A stretch of 64,000 nucleotides of DNA from contig NC_072806.1 in NCBI RefSeq assembly GCF_028583425.1, positions 38,672,001 through 38,736,000 of the forward strand, in the 5' to 3' direction. The notes beneath the pieces are model-generated. The model was not told the DNA's origin and did no database searches. It saw only the letters and a list, made by a program, of their open reading frames with translations. The stretch is from Eublepharis macularius (Eukaryota; Chordata; Lepidosauria; Squamata; Eublepharidae). The translations under genes were made by a program, and so were the position numbers. Below, piece after piece: positions 11,476-23,115 of this stretch; the first letter of the stretch is position 1, and each line of letters begins with the position of its first letter.

Positions 11476-12165
11476 TTAAATCACTGCTTCACACTGACTC
11501 AAGCCAAAACAATCCACTCCACATTCAAAACTAATATATCAAGAAGGAGAACGCTGGGCTAGAATGCTTCTCTATAACATGGAAGCTTTTGATGGGTGTG
11601 GACTTTGTTTTGTATGGAGAAGAAGCACTCAAAATGTTGTAAGCCCCTCCCCTCAGTGTTCTGAAATGATTCAAGCCAGCTACAGACATAGTGGTACGAG
11701 GCCTAGATGGTCATTCTGCAGGATCATCATACATGCTGCTTTTGCTGAACTCAAGAAGAGCACCTGCCTTGAGGGACTCACCGTCCGAAATCTGATAGAA
11801 CGAAAGGATAGGAAGGAGGTAGAGTCAAGGGTGTGCAAAGACAGCTTCTCCATTCACTGGTAGGGACCCTCCAGTCACAGTTTGGGTGGATGTGACCTCG
11901 CAGATGGTGCTCATAAGTCCTTTCAAATTGTGAACTGAAGCAAACCCTCTAGACTAACCAAACTGCTCCAGAGCTCCATCCAACCCCAAATGACTTGTAC
12001 TTTGGCTCCATGCATGTTTCGCTGCCTGCAGCCTACAGGACAATATCAAGGTCATGAGGTGGGAGACCCAGTGACAACGCCTAGAGCCCCTGGCTGGCCC
12101 TTCTCCCCCCTCTAGTCCACTGCTGCCTGCCCTGCTCGAGTGAGAGAGGGAAAGAACAAGGAGAA

Positions 12166-12440
12166 GGTGTAGTGGTTTGATGTAGTGGTTTGGTGTAGTG
12201 GTTAAGAGCACGGGACTCTAATCTGGAGAGCCAGGTTTGATCCCCCACTCCTCCGCTTGCAGCCAGCTGGGTGACCTTGGGTCAGTCACAGCTTCTCGGA
12301 GCTCTCTCAGCCGCACCCACCTCACAGGGTGTTTTGTTGTGGGGACAATAATGACATCCTTTGTAAACCGCTCTGAGTGGGCATTAAGTTGTCCTGAAGG
12401 GCGGTATATAAATCAAATGTTGTTGTTGTTGTTGTTAGTG
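12166..12440 (+). repeat. tRNA-derived SINE, near complete
   Basis: The head has RNA polymerase III-like promoter boxes: an A box around TGGTGTAGTGGTT (12191) and a B box GGTTTGATCCC (about 12233). The body continues with GGGTGACCTTGGGTCAGTCA and CTCACAGGGTG, and ends with GTATATAAATCAAATGTTG followed by a TTG repeat. The head is preceded by two extra copies of a GTAGTGGTTT unit. Related copies are at 12735 and 57675. Confidence 0.75.
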
Positions 12441-12734
12441 ATAGCCAGTTGCCTCTGAGAGGAAGAGGACAAGTGAGAAGGTCCATTCTGGGCATTGTTC
12501 CGATGGGACTTCCAAAACCTGGACCTAGTGCTGCTTGCCCAGCTGGCACATGATAGCCACTGAGGTATGGCCTACCTTCTCCCCTCTGACACAGAGAAGG
12601 CCATACAAACCCTGACTGTCCTTGTCCTTTCTTCCTCTAATTGCTGCCTTAAACAAATCACCAGAAATATTTAGCCATTTATTTATTTATACCCTGCGTT
12701 TCATCTCCTGGGGACGTAAAGCAGTTTACAACAT

Positions 12735-12890
12735 CAATCTCCACTCCTCACAGCTTCTCGGAGCTCTCTCAGCCACGCCCACCTCACAGGGTGTTTGTTG
12801 TGAGGATAACAACACACTTCCTAAACCACTCTGAGTAGGTGTTCAGTTGTCCTGAAGGACAGTATATAAATCGAATGTTGTTATCGTTTC
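12735..12890 (+). repeat. SINE body fragment
   Basis: It shares CAGCTTCTCGGAGCTCTCTC, the CCACCTCACAGGGTG block and GTATATAAATCGAATGTTG with the SINE at 12166. The tRNA-like head is absent. Confidence 0.65.
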
Positions 12891-13435
12891 CGGAGGCAGG
12901 TGCAAAGGGCTCGGCCTTCCGATGAGTAAGAAGAGAGGTTGCTTTGTTACAATGTTAAATAGCAAAACATACTGACAAAACATAAGGACTATAAACTGCG
13001 ATATTGAAAGGCAGCGAGTTGCTTGGTCGGGACTTTGGACTCCCACTGACACTGTCATAAGACAGGCCAGGTGCGTTCACTTATGTAAGAACTGGCCTTC
13101 TTTTTATCAACGTGAGCATTGATAAATGCCAAGTGATATGATCTCGGCAATTGCCCAGGGCTCTGGAGGTGGAGGGATGTCAACCAGCACAGTTGCCCCC
13201 CCCCCACTTCCTCCAGCTTCCTATCAGGCCACCTGCCGCATGGGTGTGGGGTCTGCACTGGGAAGCACCCCTGGCCCCATGGTAGAATGCGGAAAAGCCC
13301 AAAGAAAATTTTTTAGAGCAGAGTTTAGTAGCTTTTTATAAATAAAACCAAACTACATCAAAATTCAGAGAAAGAAATAAACAGACCCTATAAAAACTAT
13401 TTGCATAACCAAAAATACACAGCTTAACATAACTA

Positions 13436-14640
13436 ATAAGAACCCCGTGGCGCAGAGTGGTAAGCGGCAGTACTGCAGCCCAAGCTCTGCTCACGGCCTG
13501 AGTTTGATCCTGGTGGAAGCTGGGTTCACATAGCCAGCTCAAGGTTGACTCAGCCTTCCATCCTTCTGAGGTTGGTAAAATGAGTACCCAGTTTCCTGGG
13601 GGTAAAGTGCAGATGACTGGGGAAGGCAATGGCAAACCACTCATCCCTCATGGTCTCAGTCAATCTTTATTACGGTCATAGACCACACAATAATAGCATA
13701 CAACCCAGTCATGGTAAGTCATATTATTTACAAATCTATTCACTAAAATTTCAGGGTACAGAGTCTTAAATATTTAAAACCTTAAAACCTGAGTGCCTAA
13801 GACCAAATTATTAAATATTAAAATCCTTAACATTATAAAATATTTAAATATTTCCCCCTGTAAAATACTTCCTAATCCGTATGGCTTGCACAGCAAAATT
13901 TGCCACCTTTAATGTAATTTCATGGTCCTTATCGGCTAAAAGCTTATCTAGATAGAATCTGTCATTTCTACCTGGGAACCGATTACAAATTGGAGTTATG
14001 AAGATTGCCCTAATATTTTGATAAAGCTCACACTCGAAGAGTACATGTCCCCTAGTTTCTATCTTTCCAGCCCCACATATACATACTCTTTTCTCGAGTG
14101 GTTGTTTTGCATATCTGCCCTCCATGACCGCTGATGGTAACGTGTCCATTCTGAGGAGGGTAACTGCTCTTCTATAATCTGCTTTATCCAAGTTTTGTAA
14201 GTAAGGCATCATTATCACTTGGTTTAGGCTATCTATTCCCGGGAAGTACCCTTTGACTTGACTCAAGTCGTTCTGCCTTTCAATATCCAGGATTCTTTGT
14301 TTCACAAAGGGTTTGACCATGTCATGTTCCATATTCATCAGAAACTGTTTGGAAAGGCCATAATAACCCAATTTGCGCTCTGTTTCTTTGATCCAAAGTG
14401 GTGCTTTAGAATCCCATGCTATTAAACCGGTTAAACCGGAGGGATTAGTTATTAGCTTAAACCAATAGACAATGGTAGCAATCCACAGGCGTGCTTTTAC
14501 AGTGACCATACCGGATTCCAAACGAATATGTGCATTAGAGACACAAAAGGGAACCTGCAAAATGTGCCTTAAAAACTTGGATTGCATCATGGGTCAGTAA
14601 TGACTCGGTTGCCTGCACAGAACTCGGACTACCTTTACCT
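13436..14640 (+). repeat. tRNA-derived SINE split by a LINE
   Basis: The head 13436-13650 has CCCGTGGCGCAGAGTGGTAA and a B-box-like GAGTTTGATCCT, then GGCAATGGCAAACCACTC. The tail at 14588-14640 reads ATGGGTCAGTAATGACTCGG and a CCTTTACCTTTA end. A minus-strand LINE at 13651-14587 lies between. CATGG occurs at both junctions and may be a short target duplication. Confidence 0.65.
13651..14587 (-). pseudogene. LINE ORF2 C-terminal region and 3' UTR
   Basis: The minus strand carries an open frame of about 248 codons (14590-13844) followed by an AT-rich 3' region ending in AATAAAGATTGA. The protein has no catalytic reverse transcriptase motif. Near its C-terminus it has a zinc-binding pattern, CICGAG..TRGHVLFEC, of the kind found after the RT domain in several non-LTR families. 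A similar pattern occurs at 32488-32806 (CSCGLD..VSHVLFEC). I place it in a non-CR1, non-L1 LINE group, possibly I/Vingi-like, but cannot be certain. It is 5'-truncated and sits inside a SINE. Confidence 0.65.
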
Positions 14641-14644
14641 TTAT

Positions 14645-16000
14645 TGATTAATAATCCCATAAATTTCTGCAGCCCAAATGCTAGTTGTTACAAGTCCTTT
14701 ATTAGGAAGTGGTACACACCAATAAGGAATAATAAATATACACAGGAGTATGGTTGTTTTAGCCTTCTGGCATGGAGTATACTTGGACTTCTGCCTCCCA
14801 TTGACCTCTTTAATTTCTCTTTCTGTAAAGGCATCCCTGAGGAGCCCTTTAGTCCCATCACAATCCTTGCCTGCCATTCCCTTCCCATCCTGGTTATTCT
14901 CGCATCCCACCTACCCCTTCGATATAACTTTACTTAGGGCAAAATGACGTTACATTTGGCCATGAACTCCAACCTGACTCATTTCCCCTGCCGCTGCACG
15001 GCCCCTGTGGGAACCTGGCTTTCTCGGCTTACTTCCTCGAGTGCTGCAGGGCCTGGTTTGGATTGGGATCATCTTCCTGAGGAGGAAGGACTCCTCTCCC
15101 TCCCCCACCCGGGGAACACTTTTTGCCCTGTCCTAGGACTTCGCATGCAGCCTCAGTGCACGTGTAACTCTGCAGTGGCGTAAATAGCACTTCCCTGCAG
15201 CCATTTCAGTTCTGGAAAGAAGTGGGGGGAGGCTGGAGCCCCTCCTCCTGAGCCATGGGATCGATCCAAATCTAGCCCCGTGGCACTTGGAGGCTGCGTA
15301 CCTGTAGGAGAGATGAGCTGAGTTGGGCAAACCTATTATGTGGTTTGGGTGGTTAAGATTTCCTTTTCTTTTTAAAAGAGCCGGATTGGTTCCATGCTGA
15401 GCACTTGATTCTTGAAAGACTATCCCGTGGAATATGGCGCTACTGGACTCAAACCTTGGCTCTGGAGTTGTAGGTTGCAAACCCCTGGTTTAGAGTGTCT
15501 TTATACGCTAATGATGTCCGCAGTTGCAGGAAGTGAGTCATGCTTTGGTGTTTTTATATTTTAGGGATGGTGGACTTCTGCATTCTTGGGGGCCACCCTA
15601 ATCTCCAGGAGTGTTTTTTGCTGTGCAGATGCCCTTTGTGTGTTGAGTTCAATAACAGAGCTGCTGCCATCTAGTGGCATGAGTTAGATCTTCCCTTTGA
15701 AGGTGTTAGGAGGACGTCTGGCACCTGGTTTATCTGCAGGCCAAAAATTTTTGAGCTAGGATGTCTTTCTCCCAGATGTATTCAAAGACCTTTCCAAATG
15801 TGGAGAAAAAATAACATACATAGAATAAGTGAGATTGCTAAAACAACTCTTATGGTTAACTATTAGAAACAAACAAATATCTTGGTATTATTAATATCTC
15901 CAACTACAGCATTTTAAAAGCAGGCAAGTAAATAGAAAATGGCTTAACAGAGTTCCAGCAAGATATAAGGCCATTTTACAAAACAGGCCCACGTACCTGC
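14645..16000. other. Unannotated intergenic sequence
   Basis: No gene or named repeat is supported. Several open frames of 65-115 codons on both strands lack recognisable domains. Confidence 0.4.
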
Positions 16001-16004
16001 AAAA

Positions 16005-16162
16005 CAGTAAAGAGTCCAGTAGCACCTTTAAGACTAACCAACTTTACTGTAGCATAAGCTTTCGAGAACCACAGTTCAACTGACGAACGCATCTGTGGTT
16101 CTTGAAAGCTTATGCTACAGTAAAGTTGGTTAGTCTTAAAGGTGCTCCTGGACTCTTTACTG
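16005..16162. repeat. Long hairpin: two inverted copies of a short repeat
   Basis: Arms of about 70 bp (16005-16074 and 16093-16162) are almost perfect reverse complements, separated by an 18-nt loop. Each arm carries GAGTCCAGTAGCACC, AAGACTAACCAACTTTACTG and GTAGCATAAGCTTTCGAGAA, as in the single copy at 39290. The right arm continues into ACTACAGACTAACATGGCTAA, the usual end of this repeat. GAAAGC and CTGACGA motifs near the loop recall a hammerhead core. Confidence 0.85.
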
Positions 16163-17009
16163 TTTTGTTACTACAGACTAACATGGCTAATACCGGCAAA
16201 AGGCAGTCTCTGTGATATATAAAATGTTAGGAGAACATCTATTGGCAGAAGGTCCAGGATACATAACTAAATGGGGAAGATATTTTGGCTCACCTGCGGA
16301 TCCTCAGATGCGGCCTTGTGTTTGGCCTTCACCTCCTTCCGTCCCATTTTCTGTTAACATAAGTGAGCTCATGTTTAAAGTATATATTAGATGGTACCAA
16401 CAAACATGATATTACTAGTCAATACCCATCATCTTAGAAAAAGATGTGCGGCCAAACTGGTTCCTGTTTTCATACCTGGTGGGAATGTATCAAGACGCAG
16501 CGTTTTTGGACACTAATCAGACACCGTGGCAATAAAATAACAGGTTATTCTAGACCCCTATAACCCAAAGTAATTCCTTTGGGAATTTTAGACAATAAAA
16601 CAACCTCTCAAGGAAAGGGAACTCATAGTACTGTTATTGACAGCAGTAAAACTCCTAGGGGCAAGAAGCGGGAAGGGGGGGAAGATCACCTCTCATCACA
16701 GGCTTGTATAACAAAAATTGGGAAATCATGATAATGGACAAGATTTCACCATAACGGAAAAGTCTCGATTCTATCTCAAACTTCTTAGAAAAATAGCTCT
16801 CCTTTATTTCATATGCAGATCCAGTGAAATAATATGGTAAAAAGACCATCTAAATTTAAGGATGGATGGATAAAATTAGTTGTATTGTATGCTTATGTAA
16901 AAGTAATTGTAACGTATGACAATACAAAGTTCTGCTGACAAATACTTAATTGTAAGATTTTATGTTCCATCTTTACACTAATGCTAGGATCTGGGAGGAC
17001 CCCACTTTG

Positions 17010-17178
17010 CTGTGTACGCTCACTAGATGACCTCTGGCCAGTTATACACACTCAGCCTAACCTCCCTCACTGGGTTGTGAGAATAAAATGGAGGATATTT
17101 GAACCATGTAGGCCATTTTGGGCACCCTTGGGGGAGAAAGGTGGGGTAGAAGTAAAGCAAGTAAGTAAATTAAAATAA
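17010..17178 (+). repeat. Sauria-type SINE 3' half
   Basis: The sequence reads the SINE body: GACCTCTGGCCAGTTA, CAGCCTAACCTCCCTCAC, AATAAAATGGAGG and the tail GGGGGAGAAAGGTGGGGTA. Its head is degraded. Confidence 0.65.
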
Positions 17179-17240
17179 ATAATGTAAAATATCCACGTCT
17201 AGGTCCCTTTCTGTCATTTCAGGACCCCTACTGTTGTCCG

Positions 17241-17493
17241 CAGGGCTTTTTTTCAGCAGGAACGCGGGGGAACGGAGTTCCGGAACCTCTTGAAAATGGT
17301 CACATGGCTGGTGGCCCCGCCCCCTGATCTCCAGACAGAGGGGAGTTGAGATTGCCGCGCCAGTGGCGCGGAGGGCAATCTCAACTCCCCTCTGTCTGGA
17401 GATCAGGGGGCGGGGCCACCAGCCATGTAACCATTTTCTCCGAGGGCAACCCCACTGAGTTCTACCACCTCTTTCCCCAGAAAAAAAGCCCTG
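17241..17493 (-). mobile_element. hAT-type MITE (family A), inverted orientation
   Basis: Ends are CAGGGCTTTTTTTC and GAAAAAAAGCCCTG. Flanking 8-mers GTTGTCCG (17233-17240) and GTTGTCTG (17494-17501) match at 7 of 8. Relative to the copy at 1735 the subterminal sequences are swapped, so it is inserted in the opposite orientation. A CCGCGCCAGTGGCGCGG palindrome marks the centre. Confidence 0.9.
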
Positions 17494-17593
17494 GTTGTCT
17501 GTGTTACACTTTCAAATTAAAAAACAAAAGGTTTTTAAAAAGATGTTTGAGCTCCAGCTGGTTCAAAACATACAATTAAGACTGCTGGCAGGC

Positions 17594-18392
17594 TCAGGCA
17601 ACCCTGACCATATGGAAAGAATTTGTCTGAGTTAATTTCAAAGTACTAATTCTTACTTTTTTGAGACCAAGATATCTAAAAGACTGCCTGCTCCCAAATG
17701 AGCTGTTCTGACAATCAAGAACGTTGTCAAGGCCCTTGACCCATATGACTGTGCTCTCAGAAGTGGCGCGTGTCATTTTTGTTCAATATATTAGTAGCAG
17801 CTAGAATTCTGCTTGCTAGGTGAGGGGTTCATAAAATCCTGGGACCTGAGAAAGATGGACATGATTTCATCTTTAAACTGGATTGGGACAGAATGAAAAA
17901 AAACATCAAACTCCTTTTTCAGGATGGTTAAATTAAGCATTGATGAACGCCAAGTGACGTGACCTAGTTCAGAAGGTCCAAAGGATTTCCCTCAATGCTT
18001 AAACAATGTTGAATGAAAAGGACTGTATTGACTCAGCCAGAAGCATGGATTTGGAGGATGCCCAAAAGTCCCAAAGCAGAACATTTAGAGTAGGGCTCGT
18101 TGGCATCCTTTTATAATCAAAGAGCCAACGACATCGAATTTCAGAGTAAGAAATCAGCCAGCAGAGAGTATAAGGACGTCTGTTCGCGTCACTGGAAATG
18201 TTCAGCTTAGCATTACTACTAAGGGGCATGCCTTGACGGCAGTGCAGGGAACACGTCCGCCCTTCCTTTCCAAGCATATGTGGCTCCTCCTCCTCCCACC
18301 TATTTCTTGAAACGGTCAGAATGTGTTTTGAGCCATCAGCAGCCCCTGGTGGCCACACTGGCGCATAGTTCAAAGGTCCATTAAAAAGCATA
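17594..18392 (-). pseudogene. LINE fragment, non-CR1
   Basis: Two minus-strand open frames (18391-17999 and 17776-17594) are separated by stops. The stretch 17625-17733 reappears in inverted orientation at 20820-20930, and 17940-17975 resembles 13100-13135. I believe these are pieces of the LINE family at 13651, but no catalytic motif survives. Confidence 0.4.
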
Positions 18393-18424
18393 AAGCTGCC
18401 AATGTGCTTTATTGTGAGGAGAAT

Positions 18425-18610
18425 AGGGTTTCCAACTCCAGGTTGACAAATTCCTGGAGATTTGAGGGTGAGACCTCAGGAGGGCAGAGTCTGGGAAGGG
18501 GAGGGATCTCAATGGGGTATAATACCATAGAGTCCACCATCCAAAGCTGCTGTTTTCTCCAGGGGAACTGATCTACGTAGATGAACTGTAGTCCCAGGAG
18601 ATCTCCATGC
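18425..18610. repeat. Family B MITE, partial
   Basis: It starts ATAGGGTTTCCAACTCCAGG and contains ATACCATAGAGTCCACC and TTTTCTCCAGGGGAACTGAT, as in the copy at 6804. The right inverted end is lost. Confidence 0.6.
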
Positions 18611-18954
18611 CCCGAGGGCAGAAGAAGAATCTTCGACTGTATTGTAATGTATGGTCTTATCAACTATTACCATATTCAAGAAAGAATTAAACTTCTTCAC
18701 TGTACATGGACAGATATTGCTGTAAAGGAGAGATCTGCATTTGTCTCTATTGGTGGTAACGTTGCTATAACACTTACAGTTTTCAAAGAATTTCATGCAC
18801 ACGTTGTTGTGTAATCCTTGTAACAATCTTGTAGGTCAAGCTGCTGAGCCAAGGGCTGACTGGTCCCCATTCCAGAAGGTGAGGGAAAGTCCCAGGTCCC
18901 AAGAAAATGGTGATGGAAGGCGCAGTCTACTCTCTAGCTCTATGGAAACTCTGA

Positions 18955-19175
18955 TGTGAGAAATTCTGGAGATTTGGGGGTGGTGCCTGGGAAGGGCAGA
19001 GCTGGAGGACGGGGGAGCTCCCCAGGGATGTCACTCTAGGACTTTGGTTTCCCCTAGACTTTATGGTATTCCATGGAGCCAACATGCCAAAGCTGCCATT
19101 TCTTCCAGGGGAACTGATCTCTGTATTCTGGAGATCAGTTGTACTCAGGGTTGCCAACTCTGGGTTGGGATATTC
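18955..19175. repeat. Family B MITE, partial
   Basis: The interior matches family B: AATTCTGGAGATTTGGGGG, TCCATGGAGCC, CCAGGGGAACTGATCTCTG and AGGGTTGCCAACTCTGGG at the right. Confidence 0.6.
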
Positions 19176-19479
19176 CTGGAGGTTTGGCCATGGATAATAA
19201 TAACAACAACAGTGTTATTCTTAAACGATGGGAGTTGCATCTTAAAACCTCTTAAACTGACTCTTTTACCTTTAAATTTTATTTTTCCTTTGTATGCTGG
19301 TTTTAGGACTGTAATCCACAATGATGATAAACTACAGTATACTTATATACTGCCCTTATGGACAGAGTTGTTCACTGCCCTCAGAACCATGAACAAAGTC
19401 AGTGTTATTATCCCCACAATACAGCTGGAGAGCTGGGCTGAGAGGAGGGGCTTACCTGAGGCCATGGCAGGAGTGGGAG

Positions 19480-19535
19480 TCAAACTAGCAGAGTGCTGAT
19501 TTGCAGTCCAGCCACTTAACCACTATGCTACAGCA
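19480..19535 (-). repeat. SINE tRNA-like head, short fragment
   Basis: In reverse complement it reads GTAGCATAGTGGTTAAGTGGC and TTTGACTCCCACTC, the A- and B-box region of the Sauria-type SINEs. Confidence 0.45.
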
Positions 19536-19544
19536 GCTCTGGGG

Positions 19545-19705
19545 AGCTGGGGAGGGCAGAGTATGGGGAGGGACCTCAGTGGGGTATAATACCATAGAGT
19601 CCACCCTCCAAAGCAGCTGTTTTCTCCAGGGGAACTTATCTTTGTTGTCTGAACATGTAATTCCAGGAGATCTCCAGGCTCCATCTTGAAGCTGGTAAAC
19701 CTAGG
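19545..19705. repeat. Family B MITE, partial
   Basis: It contains GGGGTATAATACCATAGAGTCC, CTGTTTTCTCCAGGGGAACT and the right end CTTGAAGCTGGTAAACCTAGG. Confidence 0.6.
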
Positions 19706-20113
19706 GAGACACCTGTTGAGGGGAAGACGCTGTTTGAGTGGTGGCAGCTAGCTAGATGGAGACCTGGAGGGGAAATCAGATGGGCTGACTGATAGCCTTT
19801 TAAGGTGGGGCAAAGAGAACTGTATGCGGTTAAGAGCCTGTAACTAAGGAAGTATCTTATATGTATTGGCTCTGCCTCCTGTAATGCTGCTTACCTGGAG
19901 CCAATGATGAGCTAGGCCAGGGACATCTGCCAGGAGACTGGACACTTGGAAAGACGAATATTCACCTCTCTAAGGCTGCTGAGGTGGCAAACCCACCTTG
20001 GAGAGGAAGGAAAACATCACAGCAGCACACAGAAGGCATGTTCATGCAATGCTCAGCAGATGTAATAGCTGCTCTAGTATTGCCTTCAGCTTGTAAAACC
20101 ATCAAGAAATTAA

Positions 20114-20823
20114 TTATGAAGATAGACACAACAACACCATTTCAGAGCTAGGAGGGTTTGTTCTTCCATCTATATAGGGACCCCACCATGTTTTACAATT
20201 CCAATGTATTTGTTTGTCGCGCACAGGGCTGGGCACAGCAGGCAGGAGGCTCACTGGTACTGCAGGGCTGAACACAGCAGGCAGGAGTTCAATATTACAG
20301 AAGACAGCAAACCAGGGTCCAGGAGTCAGGCCAGGTGTCAGGGTCAGGCTATCAGTCAGAGAGAGAGAGGGGCAGGCAGAAGAGTAGTCAGTAGGCAGGC
20401 CAAGGTCAAAGTCCAAGCAAGCAGTAGAACAGGGTACACGAACATCCAGGTAGCAGGGAGTGGCAAGCTGAGTTGCTTCCACGCTTGGTTTCCTTATCTC
20501 TAATTTTCCTCCTTTCAGCTGGCCCCAGAGGCTCGGATTTTGCTCTTGCCCTGGGGGAGTCTTTGTCTCTTACAGCCTCTGTGGAGGTTTCTGGCTGTTC
20601 CTCGTCCCTGACAGTCTCTGCAGAAGCTCCAGGATGTTCTTGCTGAATTCCCTCTGGAGCAGCAGCAGTGGTTTCTGACTGCTCCTCCTCTCCCATAGCT
20701 TCTGCAGGGGCTTCCGACTCTAGAGGAGATCCTACTGGCCCTTCCTGCTCATCTTCTGAGGAGGACTCGGAGGAGGACTCTGAGGCACTAGGTAAGGTGG
20801 CCAGTCGGGGCTGGGGCTGACAA
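20114..20823 (-). repeat. LTR-like repeat R with coding-like segment (copy 1)
   Basis: About 500 bp of this block (20339-20823) recurs at 31854-32447 in the same orientation, strongly conserved. On the minus strand 20849-20406 is open for about 147 codons. The protein is acidic and serine-rich (ATLPSASESSSESSSEDEQE), then GPAERRK. The copy at 31854 lacks a stretch here and vice versa. The minus-strand 5' edge reads TGTCAGCCCCAGCCCC, LTR-like, and AATAAA occurs downstream of the coding segment in the other copy. I think it is the 3' coding end plus LTR of a gypsy-type element, but this is inference. Confidence 0.45.
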
Positions 20824-20930
20824 CGTTCTTGATTGTCAGAACAGCTCATTTGGGAGCAGGCAGTCTTTTAGATATCTTGGTCTCAAAAAAGTAAGAATTA
20901 GTACTTTGAAATTAACTCTCCCAGATAGTG
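20824..20930 (+). pseudogene. LINE fragment, inverted relative to 17625-17733
   Basis: It matches the reverse complement of 17625-17733, including GATTGTCAGAACAGCTCATT and TTGGTCTCAAAAAAGTAAGA. It is wedged between the R repeat and the broken end of the minus-strand gypsy pol. Confidence 0.6.
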
Positions 20931-22635
20931 TAATTCCACTCGGCTGGGGTGAGCTGTCAGGAGTAGAAGGCACATGGTTGGGACACCTCGTGGGAGGAGC
21001 GTTTTTGTGCTAAGACTGCCCCCAAAGCGGTGTCAGAGGCGTCAGCCTGCACGATGAACAGGAGGCTCGGATCTGGGTACACAAGGACCGGTCCGGTTGT
21101 AAACCGGGTCTTCAGGGTTTGAAAGGCCTGTTGGGCTTCCTGGGTCCATTGGAATGGCAGGCGGGGCCGTGTCAATCAGGTCAAGGGGACGGCTAGTGCA
21201 GCAAAGTCAGGGATGAACTGTCGGTAGTAGTTCGCAAACCCTAAGAAGCGCTGAACCTCTTTATGGAAAGTACCGCCTCGACCTTAGCGGGATCCATGTG
21301 TACTCCTTGGTTGGACACTCGGTGTCCCAGGAACTCAACTTCTTCCCGGTCAAATTCGCATTTCTCGAGCTTGGCATACAACCCATGCTGTCTAAGTCTC
21401 TCCAACACAGAACGCACATGCTCCCCATGCCTGGCGGGGTTGCGGGAGTAAATCAGGATGTCATCCAAGTACACGATGACATAGTGGTCGAGGAGGTCCC
21501 GGAACACATCGTTGATGAAACGCTGGAAGACCGCTGGCGCATTGCATAGGCCAAAGGGCATTACCAGGTACTCAAACTGGCCGTAACGAGTCCCAAAAGC
21601 TGTCTTCCATTCATCCCCTGACCGTATCCGGATGAGGTTATATGCTCCCTGCAGGTCTAGTTTAGTGAACCGAGTTGCTCCTCGGAGCCGCTCTAAGAGG
21701 TCAGGGATCAGAGGTAGTGGGTAGCGGTCTCTGACTGTAATCTGGTTAAGGGCCCAGTAATTGTTGCATAAACACAAGTCCCCTCCCTTCTTTTTGCCAA
21801 ACAGGACTGGTGCAGACATCGGAGAGGCTGAGGGTCGGATAAACCCCCACGCTAGGTTTTTTGCCAAAAAGTCCTTTAGGGCCACTCGTTCTGGCTCCGA
21901 TAACGAGTACAGGCGTCCGTTGGGAAGGGGTTTATCAGGAATCAGGTTGATGGCACAATCGTAGAGTCTGTGCGGAGGTAGTTGATCAGCCCTCTTCTCC
22001 TTGAAAATGTCTGCGAACTCTGCATAGCGGGGTGGCAGCAGGGATCCCTGGACCTTGGCGTCTGTGCTGGCGAGCAGCTTCCGGAGGGGATCCGGCTTCC
22101 TGGTCGGGAACTGGATGACTTGGTGCTTCCAGTCGATGAGCAGGTTGCTGCCCATGAGCCAGGTCAGCTCCAGCACCACTGAGAAGTGCGGCATGCAGAC
22201 TACATCGAACTGGACTCGGTCCCGGTGGCCTCCCACAACTACCTCCACCGGCTCAGTCTTGTGGGTCACTGGACCGGATTTCAGTAGCCGCCCGTCAATG
22301 GCCTCCACTAGGGCAGTAACGGGTTTTTCGTGCAATGGAATGTGGTGCTGGTGGGCAAACTGCCGGTCCATGAAATTCCGGGAAGCGCCGGAGTCAACCA
22401 TGGCGTGGGTTTCCACGCGCCGCCCATCTGGCAACTGGATTTCTAGGTGGAGGAGGAGGTGTCCCCCTCCGACGTTGAGGGCCCCATTGGTGTAAACCTC
22501 TCGCCCCGGTCCGTGTGGGTCGCCGCAAGCCGGGGCCGGTCTTTTGCTGCACCTTCTGGGTGGCGCTTGTCCGGGCAGGCGTTGGCATAGTGGCCGGCCC
22601 TGCCACAGTACAAGCAGAGCCCCTGGGTGCGTCAC
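20931..22635 (-). pseudogene. Ty3/gypsy pol, minus strand, truncated
   Basis: A 464-codon open frame (22635-21241) begins in a polyprotein with an aspartic protease site, MVDSGASRNF. It continues into a reverse transcriptase with LDLQGAYNLIRI (motif A) and VYLDDILIYSR (YLDD motif C). After a frame break, 21175-20957 starts RNase H (VQADASDTALGAVLAQ) and stops at CAFYS. The sequence continues recognisably to TIWE at about 20931, where it meets a LINE fragment. Connection, most of RNase H and integrase are missing. The element would have acted as polyprotein enzymes of a retrotransposon particle; this copy is dead. Confidence 0.9.
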
Positions 22636-23115
22636 CTTGCTTTCTCTGCGGCCATAAGACAGGGTCGGGCGCCGCCCAGCTGCATGGGCTCCTCCCCTTC
22701 CGCCCCCTTTGGAGCGGCGGGGCCGGAGTAGGGGCCTGCAGGCACCGGCCGGGTCACCCCTCCCTGCCGGGCCCCTTCGCTGCGCGCCTGTCTCTGGGCT
22801 TCCAGGTGCTGGTCAATGCGCTGGCACAGCACCACAAGGTTTTGAAGGGAACTGGGGCATTCTGTTCGGGCCAGCTCGTCTGCAACCTCATCGGAGAAGC
22901 CCTCCACAAACTGGTCCTGCAGCGCTGCCTCGTTCCACGCAAGGTCCTGAGCCAGTAGCTGGAATTCCATCACGTAGGTGGCCACGGATCCCCGTCCCTG
23001 GCGGAGCCGTCAGATGCACCGGTTGGCGCTCTCAGCCTTGACGGGGTTGGCGAAAGTTTGCTGGAGCCGCTCCACAAACCCGGTGTAGTCTTGCAGCAGC
23101 GGCGACAGTTCCAGG
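22632..23115 (-). pseudogene. Ty3/gypsy gag fragment, minus strand
   Basis: Open frame 22985-22632 reads VMEFQLLAQDL, DQFVEGFSDEVADELA and a proline-rich tail; a related stretch from 23100 (ERLQQTFANPVKAE) is in frame before a stop. It fits the capsid region of Gag. A CCHC knuckle-like YCGRAGHY region would be expected at the junction with pol near 22590, where the sequence has TGC residues but the frame is broken. The gag is cut at 23115 by the LTR of the plus-strand gypsy, so its 5' part is lost or displaced. Confidence 0.75.

Noticed and set aside
22055..22495. A plus-strand protein of 146 codons
   Set aside because: It is the shadow of the minus-strand gypsy pol frame.
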